Positions 20,140 to 29,305 of a stretch of 64,000 nt of DNA are shown in pieces. The translations under genes were made by a program, and so were the position numbers. The stretch is from Pseudoduganella lurida. GTDB lineage: Bacteria > Pseudomonadota > Gammaproteobacteria > Burkholderiales > Burkholderiaceae_D. Every line of letters begins with the position of its first letter. Positions within the stretch are counted from its first letter, which is position 1. The notes beneath the pieces are model-generated. The model did no database searches, was not told the origin of the DNA, and saw only the letters and a list, made by a program, of their open reading frames with translations. The stretch lies in NCBI RefSeq assembly GCF_007830455.1, contig NZ_VLLB01000001.1, positions 372,001-436,000 on the forward strand, read 5' to 3'.

Positions 20140-20706
20140 ATGACCACCACGACATTGAATGCGAGTCCAACGCCGCGTGCGGCGGCATGTGGCCAGGCCG
20201 CCGCGCGACACGGCTGGCGGCCGAGGCAACCGACGCTGCAGACCAGCGCCCTTCTGACTGGCGCAGTCCTCATGGCAGCATCGCGCTTTGCATGCGCTTC
20301 GCCGACCATGCTGCACGACTGCATTCGATCCGCGGCCAGCACATTCGGACACCCAGTCCCGCTTGTGCGGGCCGTCGTGGAGCAGGAATCCGGTGGTCGC
20401 TGTACGCCGCGCCATGCCACCAACCGTAACGGCACCTATGACATCGGCTGCATGGGCATCAATTCGTCGTGGCTGCCGATGCTGACGCGGCGCTTCGGCA
20501 TCACTGAACGCCATCTGCTCGATCCCTGCACCAACATCCACGTGGGAGCATGGATCCTGGCGCACAACATCGCCCTCCACGGCAACACCTGGCAGGCTGT
20601 CGGTGCGTACAACGCCACCACAGAAGCAAAGCGCGTCCGCTACGCCCACCGCATCGCAACCCGGATGGCCACCGTCCCGGCAAGCACCCATCAAGGGGCC
20701 AGGTAG
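20140..20706 (+). CDS. Lytic transglycosylase of the conjugation system (VirB1-like)
   Basis: A peptidoglycan-cleaving enzyme that would open the cell wall for assembly of the transfer channel. After an N-terminal hydrophobic segment (LLTGAVLMAASRFACA) the SLT fold begins with HDCIRSAASTFGHPVPLVRAVV. The catalytic glutamate is in EQESGG, followed by YDIGCMGINSSWLPML, which matches the conserved substrate-binding stretch. GAWILAHNI and VGAYNA complete the domain. The length of 188 residues is normal for VirB1/TrbN-type enzymes. The start at 20140 has no strong ribosome site, and the hydrophobic segment lies unusually far in, so the true start may be downstream. Confidence 0.85.
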   Translation: MTTTTLNASPTPRAAACGQAAARHGWRPRQPTLQTSALLTGAVLMAASRFACASPTMLHDCIRSAASTFGHPVPLVRAVVEQESGGRCTPRHATNRNGTYDIGCMGINSSWLPMLTRRFGITERHLLDPCTNIHVGAWILAHNIALHGNTWQAVGAYNATTEAKRVRYAHRIATRMATVPASTHQGAR

Positions 20707-21138
20707 CACCTTCGGGGATGCACATTGCACATTGCCGACGCGCTCTACGCGGACGACATCGCAAGCGCGGAGAAGGTTCCCTGTGCACGCCAGGACCCGC
20801 CTCGCCCGGTACGGAAAACACCGTTGTGATCACTGCTCCGTCTGCACCCGCACAATTCCCTCCCGTCTCACCTGAGACAAAACCTTATCGCCGTCTTATC
20901 TGCACAGGACGTTGATTCAGCTCAGCCCGACAGGTCGCGTGCGCTGCGCCCCGACAAACAGGCTCAGTCCGCTACTGAATAACATCGATTCCACCAGATC
21001 GATCACTTTTTCAGTGGGGCGGCCATGCAAGCCACGAGCACCATACCGACCGACACAACGCATCAGGAATGCCGACCAGGGCAGCCGCATGTTCCCGTGC
21101 CTTCGCCGAAGTGTCACGGCAGGTGGCCGCGTTCGACC
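20707..21138. other. Intergenic gap, possible promoter region of the pilus operon
   Basis: About 430 bases between the transglycosylase and the OmpA-like gene with no gene that I can support. Because nearly all later genes overlap or nearly touch, this is the last roomy place upstream for a promoter of the long operon. Confidence 0.4.
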
Positions 21139-21807
21139 ATGCCGGGACACGTCGATCAGGTGTCCCCGAACTGCGCTGCGCGCATCGCACGCGCTGCGCT
21201 CACCGCACTGCTGGCATGTGCCCTCGCCGGCTGCGGCGCGTCACCGGCGGCGACCGTGCCCGCGTCAATGTCAGCCCGTGGGCCAGTGCAAGCGGCAGCG
21301 CCGACGCGTCTCGCCTTTGCCCAGCTGCGCCATGGTCCGCATGGACGCTATCTCGCCTGTGACGATACAACCTGCCCTCGCGCCACGCCGAAGAGTCCGA
21401 TCACCTCCGCCGATGTCCTGTCCGTGACGCAGATGCCTGGCACATCATCCACAGCGCAGCGATCGAACGCTGTGACGCCGCCGTTCCAGATCGACATCGC
21501 GTTCCCCTTCAATGCGATCCACCTGACCCACGCGGGTCGTAGCGCGCTGAAAGCTGCCGTGCTGCGTCATCCGCATGCCGCCATCGTCATCACCGCCCGC
21601 GCCGACAAGCGCGGCACACCGGCAGCACGCCAACGCGTGGCAGCGGCGCGTGCGCGTGCCATCGGGCAGGCCGTGCGCCACACGTTGCCCGCCGCGCGCA
21701 TCACGACCGAGTACGACATCGCCGCGACGTCGCCGCAAGCCAGCACGGACCGGGCGCGCCAGCGTCGCGCGACGGTTCGCTTCACCGCTTCACCCACCCG
21801 CCCATGA
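21139..21807 (+). CDS. OmpA-like domain lipoprotein
   Basis: A predicted lipoprotein of about 222 residues. The signal peptide AALTALLACALAGC ends in a lipobox (LAGC), so the mature protein would be lipid-anchored. After a low-complexity linker the C-terminal half resembles an OmpA/MotB peptidoglycan-binding domain: FPFNAIHLTHAGRSALKAAV, then ITARADKRG, then RQRVAAARARAIG, ending RRATVRF. It would link the conjugation apparatus to the cell wall. OmpA-like lipoproteins are not part of the classical F set, so this is an accessory component. The start is uncertain: an in-frame ATG at 21025 would give 38 extra residues ahead of the signal peptide. Confidence 0.72.
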   Translation: MPGHVDQVSPNCAARIARAALTALLACALAGCGASPAATVPASMSARGPVQAAAPTRLAFAQLRHGPHGRYLACDDTTCPRATPKSPITSADVLSVTQMPGTSSTAQRSNAVTPPFQIDIAFPFNAIHLTHAGRSALKAAVLRHPHAAIVITARADKRGTPAARQRVAAARARAIGQAVRHTLPAARITTEYDIAATSPQASTDRARQRRATVRFTASPTRP

Positions 21808-21819
21808 AAGGAGCACATC

Positions 21820-22158
21820 ATGCATGCCGTCGCCCTGCCACATCTGGCACTCCCCAGGATCACGATCACCCGCCGCGTCCTGTACCTGCTGCTGTTTGCC
21901 GCCATCCTGTGCTGCCTGCTCATGTCGAGCGCGGACGCCGGCACCACCGGCGAGGAATTCCGCGAGCTGTACGACAAGTTCATGGGCTGGTCCAAGGGCT
22001 ACCTGGGCAAGACCATCGCCGCGTTTGCCTTCCTGCTGGGGATCGGGGTCTCTGCCGGTCGGCAGAACATGATGCCGGCCATCTATGGCCTGATCCTCGC
22101 CCTGATCATCGGCTTCGGTCCCGAGCTGCAGGAATCGGTGCTGTCGGCCCAGGTATGA
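21820..22158 (+). CDS. traA: Conjugative pilin, TraA type
   Basis: A 112-residue small membrane protein with the layout of an F-type pilin precursor. A long signal peptide (RRVLYLLLFAAILCCLLMSSADA) is followed by a mature part starting GTTGEEF with two hydrophobic segments, TIAAFAFLLGIGVSAG and IYGLILALIIGFGP. This two-helix hairpin is how F pilin packs in the pilus. AAAGGAG precedes the ATG at 21820. It sits immediately before traL, traE, traK and traB, the same relative place as traA on the F plasmid. Primary sequence similarity to F pilin is low, so the call rests on architecture and position. Confidence 0.8.
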   Translation: MHAVALPHLALPRITITRRVLYLLLFAAILCCLLMSSADAGTTGEEFRELYDKFMGWSKGYLGKTIAAFAFLLGIGVSAGRQNMMPAIYGLILALIIGFGPELQESVLSAQV

Positions 22159-22164
22159 GCAGCC

Positions 22165-22449
22165 ATGGACTACGCCATCCCCCAGCTGCACGATGGTCCA
22201 CCGAAGCTGTTGTGGTGGGACTTCGACCAGGGCCTGGTGTTCATGGTGGCGATCCTGTTCGGCATCCTGTCCGACCTGATGCTGTTCGGGGTCGCCGTCG
22301 GTGTGATCGCGGCGCGCTGGTACGGCCGCCACAAGTCGCGCAAGCACCGCATGTACATCGCGCACCTGATGTACTGGTTCCTGCCCGGCGACTGGCTGCT
22401 GCCCTGCCCGCAGCTGCCACCGTCCTCCGTCCGCCAGTTCATCGGGTGA
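22165..22449 (+). CDS. traL: Type IV conjugative transfer protein TraL
   Basis: A 94-residue inner-membrane protein required for F-type pilus assembly. It has one hydrophobic region of about 35 residues (LVFMVAILFGILSDLMLFGVAVGVI), followed by the basic segment RWYGRHKSRKHR and a short aromatic C-terminus (LMYWFLPGDWLL). The size, the central Trp-rich N-terminus and the position between the pilin and TraE fit the TraL family. The start follows the pilin stop by six bases. Confidence 0.85.
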   Translation: MDYAIPQLHDGPPKLLWWDFDQGLVFMVAILFGILSDLMLFGVAVGVIAARWYGRHKSRKHRMYIAHLMYWFLPGDWLLPCPQLPPSSVRQFIG

Positions 22450-22452
22450 GCC

Positions 22453-23031
22453 ATGGATGGCGATGAATTCATCAACGCGCTGGACAAGGCCCGTTCCGGC
22501 ATCCGCAAGCTGCAGGTGGCGCTGGGCGGCTGCATCGTCCTCGCCATCGTGCAGGCCTGCAGCATCGCCCGCCAGGCCGGCAACGAGCGTCAGTATTTCC
22601 TGCCGCCCGAGATCAGCCGGCCGTTCTGGCTGGCCGGTGCCGAGGCGTCGCCGGAGTATTTCGAGGACCTGGGCCAGTTCATCAACGGGCTGCCGCTGAA
22701 CGTCACGCCCGACACGGTCGATGCCGCGTGCCGGCAGTACCTGAAGTACGTCGTGGCGCGTGACCGTGCCCGCTACAAGGGCCAGTGCGATGTCGAAACG
22801 GCCCGCATCAAGCGCGATGGCGTGGCGCAGACCTTCTCGGTGCGCGAGATGCACACCGATGCCCACCGCCGCCGCGTCGTCCTCGACGGCGTGCTGACCA
22901 CGCTGGTGAACGACAAGCCGTTTCGCGCACCACAGACATACCTCATCGAATTCGAGTACAGCGACGGCCGCTTCTACGTCAGCAAACACGACAAGGTGAC
23001 TCCCCATGACCCACACACTTTCAAACCCTGA
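22453..23031 (+). CDS. traE: Type IV conjugative transfer protein TraE
   Basis: A 192-residue inner-membrane component, the F-type counterpart of VirB8. One N-terminal membrane helix (QVALGGCIVLAIVQACSIA) anchors a periplasmic domain with YFLPPEISRPFWLAG and, later, YLIEFEYSDGRFYV. The order pilin-TraL-TraE-TraK is that of the F plasmid. The ATG follows the TraL stop by three bases. The 3' end overlaps traK by 26 bases, so the two are likely translated together. Confidence 0.88.
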   Translation: MDGDEFINALDKARSGIRKLQVALGGCIVLAIVQACSIARQAGNERQYFLPPEISRPFWLAGAEASPEYFEDLGQFINGLPLNVTPDTVDAACRQYLKYVVARDRARYKGQCDVETARIKRDGVAQTFSVREMHTDAHRRRVVLDGVLTTLVNDKPFRAPQTYLIEFEYSDGRFYVSKHDKVTPHDPHTFKP

Positions 23032-23752
23032 CAGCATTCGCGTGACAGTCCGACGTCTCAGCGCAGCGGCGCTCTGCGCGTCCCTGTTCGTCGCCATCCC
23101 GGGCACATGCGCCCAGATCATCGACGCACGCGACGCGGGCGTCGTCTACGCCAAGGTCAGCAAGCGTGAACTGACTCGCATCGCCCTCGATCGCGGCCGC
23201 ATCGCCGTGCTGCGTGCGAAGGATGGTGAGCTGCACGTCGATGCCGACGAGGACACCGGCCAGTTGTTCGTATCGCTGCCCGAAGGCGCCGACAAGCCCA
23301 TCAACGCGTTCCTGACGACGACGGACGGTGCCACCGTCACCCTGCTGCTGCAGCCGGCCGACATCCCTGCCGATTCGATCATCCTGCGCACCGCGTCCAC
23401 CGCCGTTGCGCAACGCACGGCACCGCACGCCGACACGCACGTGCGCGCCCAGCGCCGACTGCTGGCCGCCCTGGCCGGCGACGAGGTGCCGCCCGATGCC
23501 GACCTGCGCGAAGTATCGACGCCGCGCCTGCTGTGGCGCGAAGCGGCCATGACGCTGCAGCGCCAACTGCTCACGCGCGACCTGGTGGCCGAACGCTATC
23601 TCGTCACGAACCGCAGTCCGGACCCCATGGTCCTGGAAGAACGCGAGCTCTACCACCCCGGCGTCAACGCGATCGCCATCGACCTGCACTCGCTCGCACC
23701 CGGCGAAGGCACGGCCGTGTATGTGGTGCGCGAAAGGCATGGCGATGACTGA
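23006..23752 (+). CDS. traK: Secretin-like conjugation protein TraK
   Basis: A 248-residue periplasmic or outer-membrane protein, the VirB9-like part of the F-type core complex, which TraV anchors and TraB contacts. The signal peptide (LSAAALCASLFVAIPGTCA) starts about 17 residues in, so a slightly later start is possible. The mature part carries the pattern LTRIALDRGRIAVLRA, LFVSLPEGADKPINAFLTT and VTLLLQP, typical of the TraK family N-terminal domain. Its stop overlaps the traB start by eight bases. Confidence 0.88.
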   Translation: MTHTLSNPDSIRVTVRRLSAAALCASLFVAIPGTCAQIIDARDAGVVYAKVSKRELTRIALDRGRIAVLRAKDGELHVDADEDTGQLFVSLPEGADKPINAFLTTTDGATVTLLLQPADIPADSIILRTASTAVAQRTAPHADTHVRAQRRLLAALAGDEVPPDADLREVSTPRLLWREAAMTLQRQLLTRDLVAERYLVTNRSPDPMVLEERELYHPGVNAIAIDLHSLAPGEGTAVYVVRERHGDD

Positions 23753-25010
23753 GCTCACCAGCACCGAGCGCGCCCGCCGGCGCCAGATCCTCACCGCCAT
23801 CGGAATCGCGGCCGGCATCTTCGGGGTCGCCTCCGTCGGCGTCCTGCTGTCGGGCGGCGACGAACCCGCTCAGCCCACCAAGACCGACCTGCGCACGCGC
23901 TCCTATATCGCCCCAGGCGAACAGGTCGCGCCGGCCGATGCCTGGCGCGGCGTCTCCGACAGCCGCCTGGCCAACCTGGAAGGCAAGCTGTCCGCACTGG
24001 AAACCGAACAGCGCGATGCCAAACGCAAGCTGGACCCGTCAGGGATTGCGCCGCCGCCGACGCAACGTCTCACCGAGAGCGACCTCGACGAACGGCTGCG
24101 CGCCTACGAACGGAGCGTCGCCAACCAGTACCCGCCGGGCCGCCCTTCCGATCCCGTCATCGCGCTGCCCCAGGCCCCGGCAGAGGCGCAGGGAACGCGG
24201 CAGGCCGCGACACCAATCGGTACCACGCAGCCGACCGCGCCGGCTGCCCCAGCGCCCGTGCGGACGTCCATCATGACCGTGCGGCTGCGTGCTGCCGAAA
24301 CGCCCGCGCCGACCGCCGGCGTAGGGATCAGTCCCGCCACGCGCTCTAACTCGACGCCGCAGTCGCCGGAACGCACGACCGCCACGTATCTCCCGGCGGG
24401 GATGTTCGGCCAGGCGTCGCTGCTGTCCGGTCTCGACGCCCCTACCGGCGGACAGGCGCAGTCGAATCCCCATCCCGTGCTGCTGCGCCTGAACGACTTG
24501 GCCGTGCTGCCGAACCGCTACCGCCACAACTGGACATACTGCCACCTCCTGGGCGCGGGATACGGCGACCTGTCCAGCGAGCGGGCCTATATCCGCACCG
24601 AGACGCTGTCGTGCGTCGGTGCCGACGGCCGTGTCCTCGACGTGCCCGTCAAGGGGTTCATCGTCGGCGAGGACGGCAAGGCGGGCATGCGTGGACGCCT
24701 GGTCAGCAAGCAGGGACAAGTGCTGGGCAATGCCCTGCTGGCCGGCGTCGTCGGCGGCATCGGCACGGGCCTGGAACGCTCGGCGAGCGTGCAGTCCGTG
24801 TCGCCACTGGGATCAACGAGCTCCGTCAAGCCCGGCCAGGCCCTCCAGGCGGGCATCGGCACCGGCGTGGGCCGCTCGCTCGACCGCCTGGCCGACTACT
24901 ACATCACGCTCGCCGAAAAAATGTTTCCGGTCATCGAAATCGACGCCGACCGGGTGGTCGACGTCATTCTGTCCGAAGGAGTCTACGCCGATGTCCAGCC
25001 CGATCATTAA
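23745..25010 (+). CDS. traB: Conjugation core-complex protein TraB
   Basis: A 421-residue VirB10-like protein that spans the periplasm. One N-terminal helix (ILTAIGIAAGIFGVASVGVLL) is followed by a coiled coil (LANLEGKLSALETEQRDAKR) and a long Pro/Ala-rich linker to about residue 200. The conserved C-terminal beta-barrel has YCHLLGAGYGDLSSERAYIRTE, VKGFIVGEDGKAGMRGRLVS and the helical antenna region GNALLAGVVGGIGTGLE. It ends with an IEIDADRVVDVILSEG stretch. The ATG at 23745, with AAAGG seven bases ahead, overlaps the end of traK. It energises and connects the inner and outer membrane parts of the channel. Confidence 0.92.
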   Translation: MTELTSTERARRRQILTAIGIAAGIFGVASVGVLLSGGDEPAQPTKTDLRTRSYIAPGEQVAPADAWRGVSDSRLANLEGKLSALETEQRDAKRKLDPSGIAPPPTQRLTESDLDERLRAYERSVANQYPPGRPSDPVIALPQAPAEAQGTRQAATPIGTTQPTAPAAPAPVRTSIMTVRLRAAETPAPTAGVGISPATRSNSTPQSPERTTATYLPAGMFGQASLLSGLDAPTGGQAQSNPHPVLLRLNDLAVLPNRYRHNWTYCHLLGAGYGDLSSERAYIRTETLSCVGADGRVLDVPVKGFIVGEDGKAGMRGRLVSKQGQVLGNALLAGVVGGIGTGLERSASVQSVSPLGSTSSVKPGQALQAGIGTGVGRSLDRLADYYITLAEKMFPVIEIDADRVVDVILSEGVYADVQPDH

Positions 25011-25740
25011 GGCGTGCGGCCTGCAGCTGGTCACCGCACTGGCCTGCACGCCCGCCTATTCCGCCCAGCCGGCCCACGATGACGTGGCTTTGCGGGCCCG
25101 TCTCACCGCGCGCTACCCCGGCACCCTGTTCGGCGACATCCGCGCCACGCCGCTGCCCGGCATCTGGCTCGTCCAGCTGGGCGCCCAGTCGGCCTACGTC
25201 GCCGCCGACGGACGTCACTTCCTGTTCGGCCACCTGGTCGACATGGACACGCAGACCGATCTCAGTGCGGCGCCGCCGCCCGTATCACCCGTGCCGCCGA
25301 CTGCAGACGGTCCGGACTTCGCCGTCCTGCCGCTGGCCGACGCCATCAGGACCGTGCGCGGCAACGGCAGCCGTCAAGTGGCCGTGTTCGCGGATCCCGA
25401 CTGCCCGTATTGCCGGCATCTGGAACAGGCGCTCGATCGTGTGCCGGACGTCACCGTGTACACCTTCCTCCTGCCGCTGGCGTCCCTGCATCCGACGGCA
25501 CCGGCACGAGCCCAGTCCATCTGGTGCGCCCCGGACCGAAGCGCCGCGTGGCGTGATGCGGTGCACGGCCAGGCCCTCGCGCCCGCAACGTGTGCCAACC
25601 CACTGGCGCGGATCGCCGCCTTCGCCGCGGCGCATGGCATCGACGGCACGCCGTACCTCGTTTTCGCGAACGGCCAGCGCGCCATCGGTGCGCTCGACAG
25701 CGCCGCCATCGAACGCCACCTGCAACCGGTCTCGGAGTAG
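24991..25740 (+). CDS. dsbC: DsbC-type thiol:disulfide interchange protein
   Basis: A periplasmic disulfide isomerase-like protein of 249 residues. It has a signal peptide (LQLVTALACTPAYSA), an N-terminal domain with ARYPGTLFGDIRATPLPGIWLVQLG similar to the dimerisation domain of DsbC, and a thioredoxin-fold C-terminal domain with the active site CPYC (Cys138, Cys141) and a cis-proline in GTPYLVF. Related F-type systems of the SXT/R391 group also carry a dsbC gene among the tra genes. Its likely clients are the Cys-rich TraU and TraN parts downstream. AAGGAG lies ten bases before the ATG, inside the last 20 bases of traB. Confidence 0.88.
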   Translation: MSSPIIKACGLQLVTALACTPAYSAQPAHDDVALRARLTARYPGTLFGDIRATPLPGIWLVQLGAQSAYVAADGRHFLFGHLVDMDTQTDLSAAPPPVSPVPPTADGPDFAVLPLADAIRTVRGNGSRQVAVFADPDCPYCRHLEQALDRVPDVTVYTFLLPLASLHPTAPARAQSIWCAPDRSAAWRDAVHGQALAPATCANPLARIAAFAAAHGIDGTPYLVFANGQRAIGALDSAAIERHLQPVSE

Positions 25741-25742
25741 CC

Positions 25743-26342
25743 ATGCGCACACCGTCCGCTTCCATCGTGCTTGCCGCTGCTATCGCATCGCTCGCCGGCT
25801 GCCAGGCGATCAGCGGGCTGCAGGGATCCACGCCGCGCTTCGCCTGTAAGGCGCCCGACGGCGTCACGTGCACCTCCGTGTCCGGGGTCTACGCCAATCT
25901 GGAACAGCGCGCCCGCCCGCCAGCACAGCCGTCCCTTCCGACAGCGGCGGCACCAAACGGTCACACGCTCCTGCCGCTGGCGCCAGCGCGCGCCGGCCAG
26001 CCGCTGCGCAGCGAGCCACGCGTGCTGCGCATCTGGATCGCTCCGTGGATCGATGACGAGGGCACCCTGCACGACCAGTCCTACCTGTACACGCAGATCG
26101 ACGCCGGGCGCTGGCTGATCGGCGAAGTACGCAAGGAAGCTGCCGCACCCGCTCTGCGGCGTGCCGATCCTGTCGCGGCGCCGGGTTCGGCTCCGGGCGC
26201 TGCCCCGGTCCCTGACACCGCGCACGCCGCAGCCGCGACAGCCAACTCTGGCCAGCGCCTCATGGACGTGCGTGGCAATGCCACGGCGCAGGCCGCGGCG
26301 CGTGCCACCGCCACCACTCAACCGAACAAGGAGCCACGATGA
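25743..26342 (+). CDS. traV: Conjugation outer-membrane lipoprotein TraV
   Basis: A 199-residue lipoprotein, the VirB7-like anchor of the core complex. The signal peptide ends in the lipobox LAGC (residues 16-19), and the mature part has the TraV signature FACKAPDGVTCTSVSGVYANL, with its paired cysteines. A Pro-rich linker follows, then RVLRIWIAPWIDDEGTLHDQSYLYT, also typical. The C-terminal third is Ala/Pro-rich and probably disordered. The start comes two bases after the dsbC stop, and the stop overlaps the traC start in ATGA. Confidence 0.9.
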   Translation: MRTPSASIVLAAAIASLAGCQAISGLQGSTPRFACKAPDGVTCTSVSGVYANLEQRARPPAQPSLPTAAAPNGHTLLPLAPARAGQPLRSEPRVLRIWIAPWIDDEGTLHDQSYLYTQIDAGRWLIGEVRKEAAAPALRRADPVAAPGSAPGAAPVPDTAHAAAATANSGQRLMDVRGNATAQAAARATATTQPNKEPR

Positions 26343-28927
26343 ACGCCCTCCACGACCTGGTGGCCCGCGCCACAGGCCACCTGCGCGGCCCGCGGCCAGG
26401 CAACGACCATGCCCTGGTGCGCCATGCGCTGCGCACGCTCACGCGACCGGACCGCTTCTCGGCGCTGCTGCCGCACAACGCCTATCTGCCGGACAACGGC
26501 CTGTTCGTCCTCGACAGCGGCGCACGCCACCGTGACACCCCGCCGCAGGCGCTGGGCTTCGTCATCGAAATGCCGCCGCAGACGGGGGCCACCGAGGAGA
26601 TGATCAAGATCCTGGTGCCGCTGTTCGGTGATGCGCCCGTGGGCGCACGCCTGCAGGTCTCCCTGTACGCCAGCAGCGACATCCGCCCGCGCATCCAGCA
26701 CGCGAGCCTGATCCGCGGCGTGGCATACGACACCCTCGCGGGCGCCGAGCGCCGCAGCAGCAATGTCTACCGCGTCCTGATGCGCCGGCGCGCCAGCCAT
26801 TACCTGGCACACACGCGCGTCCGGCCGGTGCCCCACATGCCGTGCCTGATCCGCGACTTCCGGCTGGTGCTCGCCGTGCAGCTGGCCGGCAGTCCGCAGG
26901 ATTCAACGCTGGTCGATGCGCTCGTCAAGCTGCGCGAGGCCATGCACGCCACGCTGAAGGCAGCCGGATTCGCCGGCTGGAACTGGGGCCCGGCCGACCT
27001 GATCGGCTGGTGCCGCGCCCTGCTCAATCCCGACAAGCAGCTGGCCACCCCCTGGGCGATACCGGCGGCCTACGATCCGGGCAGGCTGCTGCGCCACCAG
27101 ATGGTCGACATCGACACCCTGTGTGCCCCGAGCGACGACGGCAAATCGCTGCGCTACGGCCAGAGCGGCGCGGCAGCGGCGCTGCACAGCCGCCTGTACA
27201 TCGTGAACCGCTACCCGGCCGAATTTCCCCTCTGGGGCATGGGCAACCTGATCGGCGACTTCTACCAGCAGCAGCTCGGCTACGCCTGTCCGTTCGTCCT
27301 GACGATGGGCGTGCACATCCTCGACAGCAGCAAGCGGCGCGATGGGGCCACGCTGCGCGGCGCGCGGGCGACCACCAATGCGTCGTCGCAGATGGCGCGC
27401 TTCATGCCGCAAATGCAGGGCGTCAAGGCCGATTGGGACACGGTGAACCGCTCCTATGCCGACGGCCTGGGGGAGATCGAGATGTACCACCAGCTGCTGC
27501 TGATGGCGCCCGCCGTGGAGATCGAGACGGCCGAGATGGCCGCCACGGCTTTGTGGAACTCGCGCGGCTTCAGCCTGGTGAGCCAGCAGTACATGCAGGT
27601 GCCGGCCCTGCTCACTTCCATCCCGCTCGGTTTCACGGGCGCGCTGTCCGGCTTCTACCGTCGCACGGGTCTGGTCACCAGGAAGGTCACGCGCAATGCC
27701 GTCAACCTGGCACCGGCACTGGCCGAATGGAAAGGCACCGACACGCCGGTGATCCAGCTGGTCGGGCGGCGCGGCCAGCTGATGGGCCTCGACCTGTTCG
27801 ACAACACGGGCGGCAACTACAATTTTGCCGTCGCCGCGTCGTCCGGCTCCGGCAAGTCCGCCCTGGCCAACGAGATCACCACCGGCTACCTGGGCATTGG
27901 CGGCCAGGTGAAGCTGATCGACATCGGCCGCAGCTACGAGAAGATCTGCAGCCACTTCGGCGGCCAGTTCATCGAATTCACGCTGCACCCGCGCGAGCGC
28001 TTCTCGATGAATCCGTTCGACCAGATCGTCGACATCGGCGAGGACATGGAAATGCTCAAGCCCCTGGTCGCCCAGATGGCGTCGCCGTCCGGCACGCTGA
28101 CCGACCATGACCGCTCGCTGCTGGAAATTGCCATCCTGGCGGCCTGGCGCAAGGAAGCGAACGGCATGACGGTCGACGACATCGTCATGTCATTGCGCGG
28201 CCACCGCGACCGCGATGCGCGCCGCCTGGCCGACCAGCTGTTCCCGTACTCGCGCGACGGCATGTACGCGCGCTACTTCGAGGGCCCCTGCACCATCGAT
28301 TTTGCCAACGACCTGGTGGTGCTTGAACTGGAAGAGCTCAACACCAAGAAGGACCTGCAAAGCGTCGCGCTGTTCATCATGATGTTCCGCATCACGCAGG
28401 ACATGTACCGCCAGCGCCGCGACCGCAGGAAGCTGTGCGCGACCGACGAGGCATGGGACCTGATGGCCGGCGCCAACTCGGGGCGCTTCATCGAGGAAGG
28501 TTACCGGCGTGCCCGCAAGTACGGCGGCGCCTTCGGCACGCTGACCCAGTCCGTCGAGGACTACTACCACAGCCCCGCCGCCCAGGCGGCCCTGCAGAAC
28601 GCGGACTGGCTGTTCCTGCTGCGCCAGAAGGAGGAATCCATCGAGAAGCTGGCCACCAGCGGGCGCCTGAAGGTGGACGATGCCACCAAGCGCATCCTGA
28701 TGTCCCTGAAGACCGAACAGGGTCTGTACGCCGACATCTTCGTCAGCTCCCCCATGGGGCGCGGTGTCGGACGCCTGCTGCTCGATCCGTTCTCGCTGCT
28801 GGCCTACAGCACGGCGCCGCAGGACTGGCGCGCCGTCGAACATTATCGCGAGCGGGGCATGCCGGTGGCTGCGGCCATCGAAGCGGTGCTGCGTGACCGC
28901 GCTGTCGACGCCGGAGCCTCGGCATGA
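26339..28927 (+). CDS. traC: Conjugation ATPase TraC (VirB4 family)
   Basis: The 862-residue cytoplasmic ATPase that powers pilus assembly. The N-terminal VirB4-like domain is followed by the nucleotide-binding half, with Walker A in SSGSGKSALANEIT (Lys506) and the Walker B region CATDEAWDLMAG (Asp703-Glu704). Further family stretches are VKLIDIGRSYEKIC, RFSMNPFDQIVDIGED and RARKYGGAFGTLTQSVEDYY. No membrane helix is apparent; TraC is thought to bind the membrane through partners. It overlaps traV by four bases at its start and trbI by four bases at its end. Its length is normal for TraC. Confidence 0.95.
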   Translation: MNALHDLVARATGHLRGPRPGNDHALVRHALRTLTRPDRFSALLPHNAYLPDNGLFVLDSGARHRDTPPQALGFVIEMPPQTGATEEMIKILVPLFGDAPVGARLQVSLYASSDIRPRIQHASLIRGVAYDTLAGAERRSSNVYRVLMRRRASHYLAHTRVRPVPHMPCLIRDFRLVLAVQLAGSPQDSTLVDALVKLREAMHATLKAAGFAGWNWGPADLIGWCRALLNPDKQLATPWAIPAAYDPGRLLRHQMVDIDTLCAPSDDGKSLRYGQSGAAAALHSRLYIVNRYPAEFPLWGMGNLIGDFYQQQLGYACPFVLTMGVHILDSSKRRDGATLRGARATTNASSQMARFMPQMQGVKADWDTVNRSYADGLGEIEMYHQLLLMAPAVEIETAEMAATALWNSRGFSLVSQQYMQVPALLTSIPLGFTGALSGFYRRTGLVTRKVTRNAVNLAPALAEWKGTDTPVIQLVGRRGQLMGLDLFDNTGGNYNFAVAASSGSGKSALANEITTGYLGIGGQVKLIDIGRSYEKICSHFGGQFIEFTLHPRERFSMNPFDQIVDIGEDMEMLKPLVAQMASPSGTLTDHDRSLLEIAILAAWRKEANGMTVDDIVMSLRGHRDRDARRLADQLFPYSRDGMYARYFEGPCTIDFANDLVVLELEELNTKKDLQSVALFIMMFRITQDMYRQRRDRRKLCATDEAWDLMAGANSGRFIEEGYRRARKYGGAFGTLTQSVEDYYHSPAAQAALQNADWLFLLRQKEESIEKLATSGRLKVDDATKRILMSLKTEQGLYADIFVSSPMGRGVGRLLLDPFSLLAYSTAPQDWRAVEHYRERGMPVAAAIEAVLRDRAVDAGASA

Positions 28928-29298
28928 AGCCCTTCCAGAACGCCAACCGCGCCGCAGTCGCGGCACTGCTGGTCGGCGCAGCGCTGACCGTGGTCATCCT
29001 GATCGTCGAACTGGCGCATGTACCGCCGAAGCCACCGCGGATCGCCCAGGTCGACCTGACGCGCATCCTGCGGGAATACCAGCACGATACGGCGGCCATG
29101 CTGGCGCGCCTGCCGAACGATGGCGACACGACGGCCCGTGCTCTGGCACGCACGGCGGCATTCGGTCAGCGGCTGGACGAGGCGGCGCGGCGCCTCAGCA
29201 CCCAGTGCGGCTGCGTGCTGCTGATGCGCGAAGCGGTGGTTGCCGGCCAGATGCCCGACCTGACGCCCCGCCTGATCGAGCTGATGTCGCAACAGTGA
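28924..29298 (+). CDS. trbI: Type-F conjugation protein TrbI
   Basis: A 124-residue inner-membrane protein of the F-type TrbI family, linked in F to pilus retraction. One helix (AVAALLVGAALTVVILIVELA) precedes a periplasmic region starting VPPKPPRIAQVDLTRILREY, a family hallmark, and the later CGCVLLMREAVVAGQMPDLT segment resembles the C-terminal part of the family. It lies between traC and the S26 peptidase, as trbI lies near traW in F. It overlaps traC by four bases. Confidence 0.82.
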   Translation: MKPFQNANRAAVAALLVGAALTVVILIVELAHVPPKPPRIAQVDLTRILREYQHDTAAMLARLPNDGDTTARALARTAAFGQRLDEAARRLSTQCGCVLLMREAVVAGQMPDLTPRLIELMSQQ

Positions 29299-29305
29299 GG
29301 TGGTC

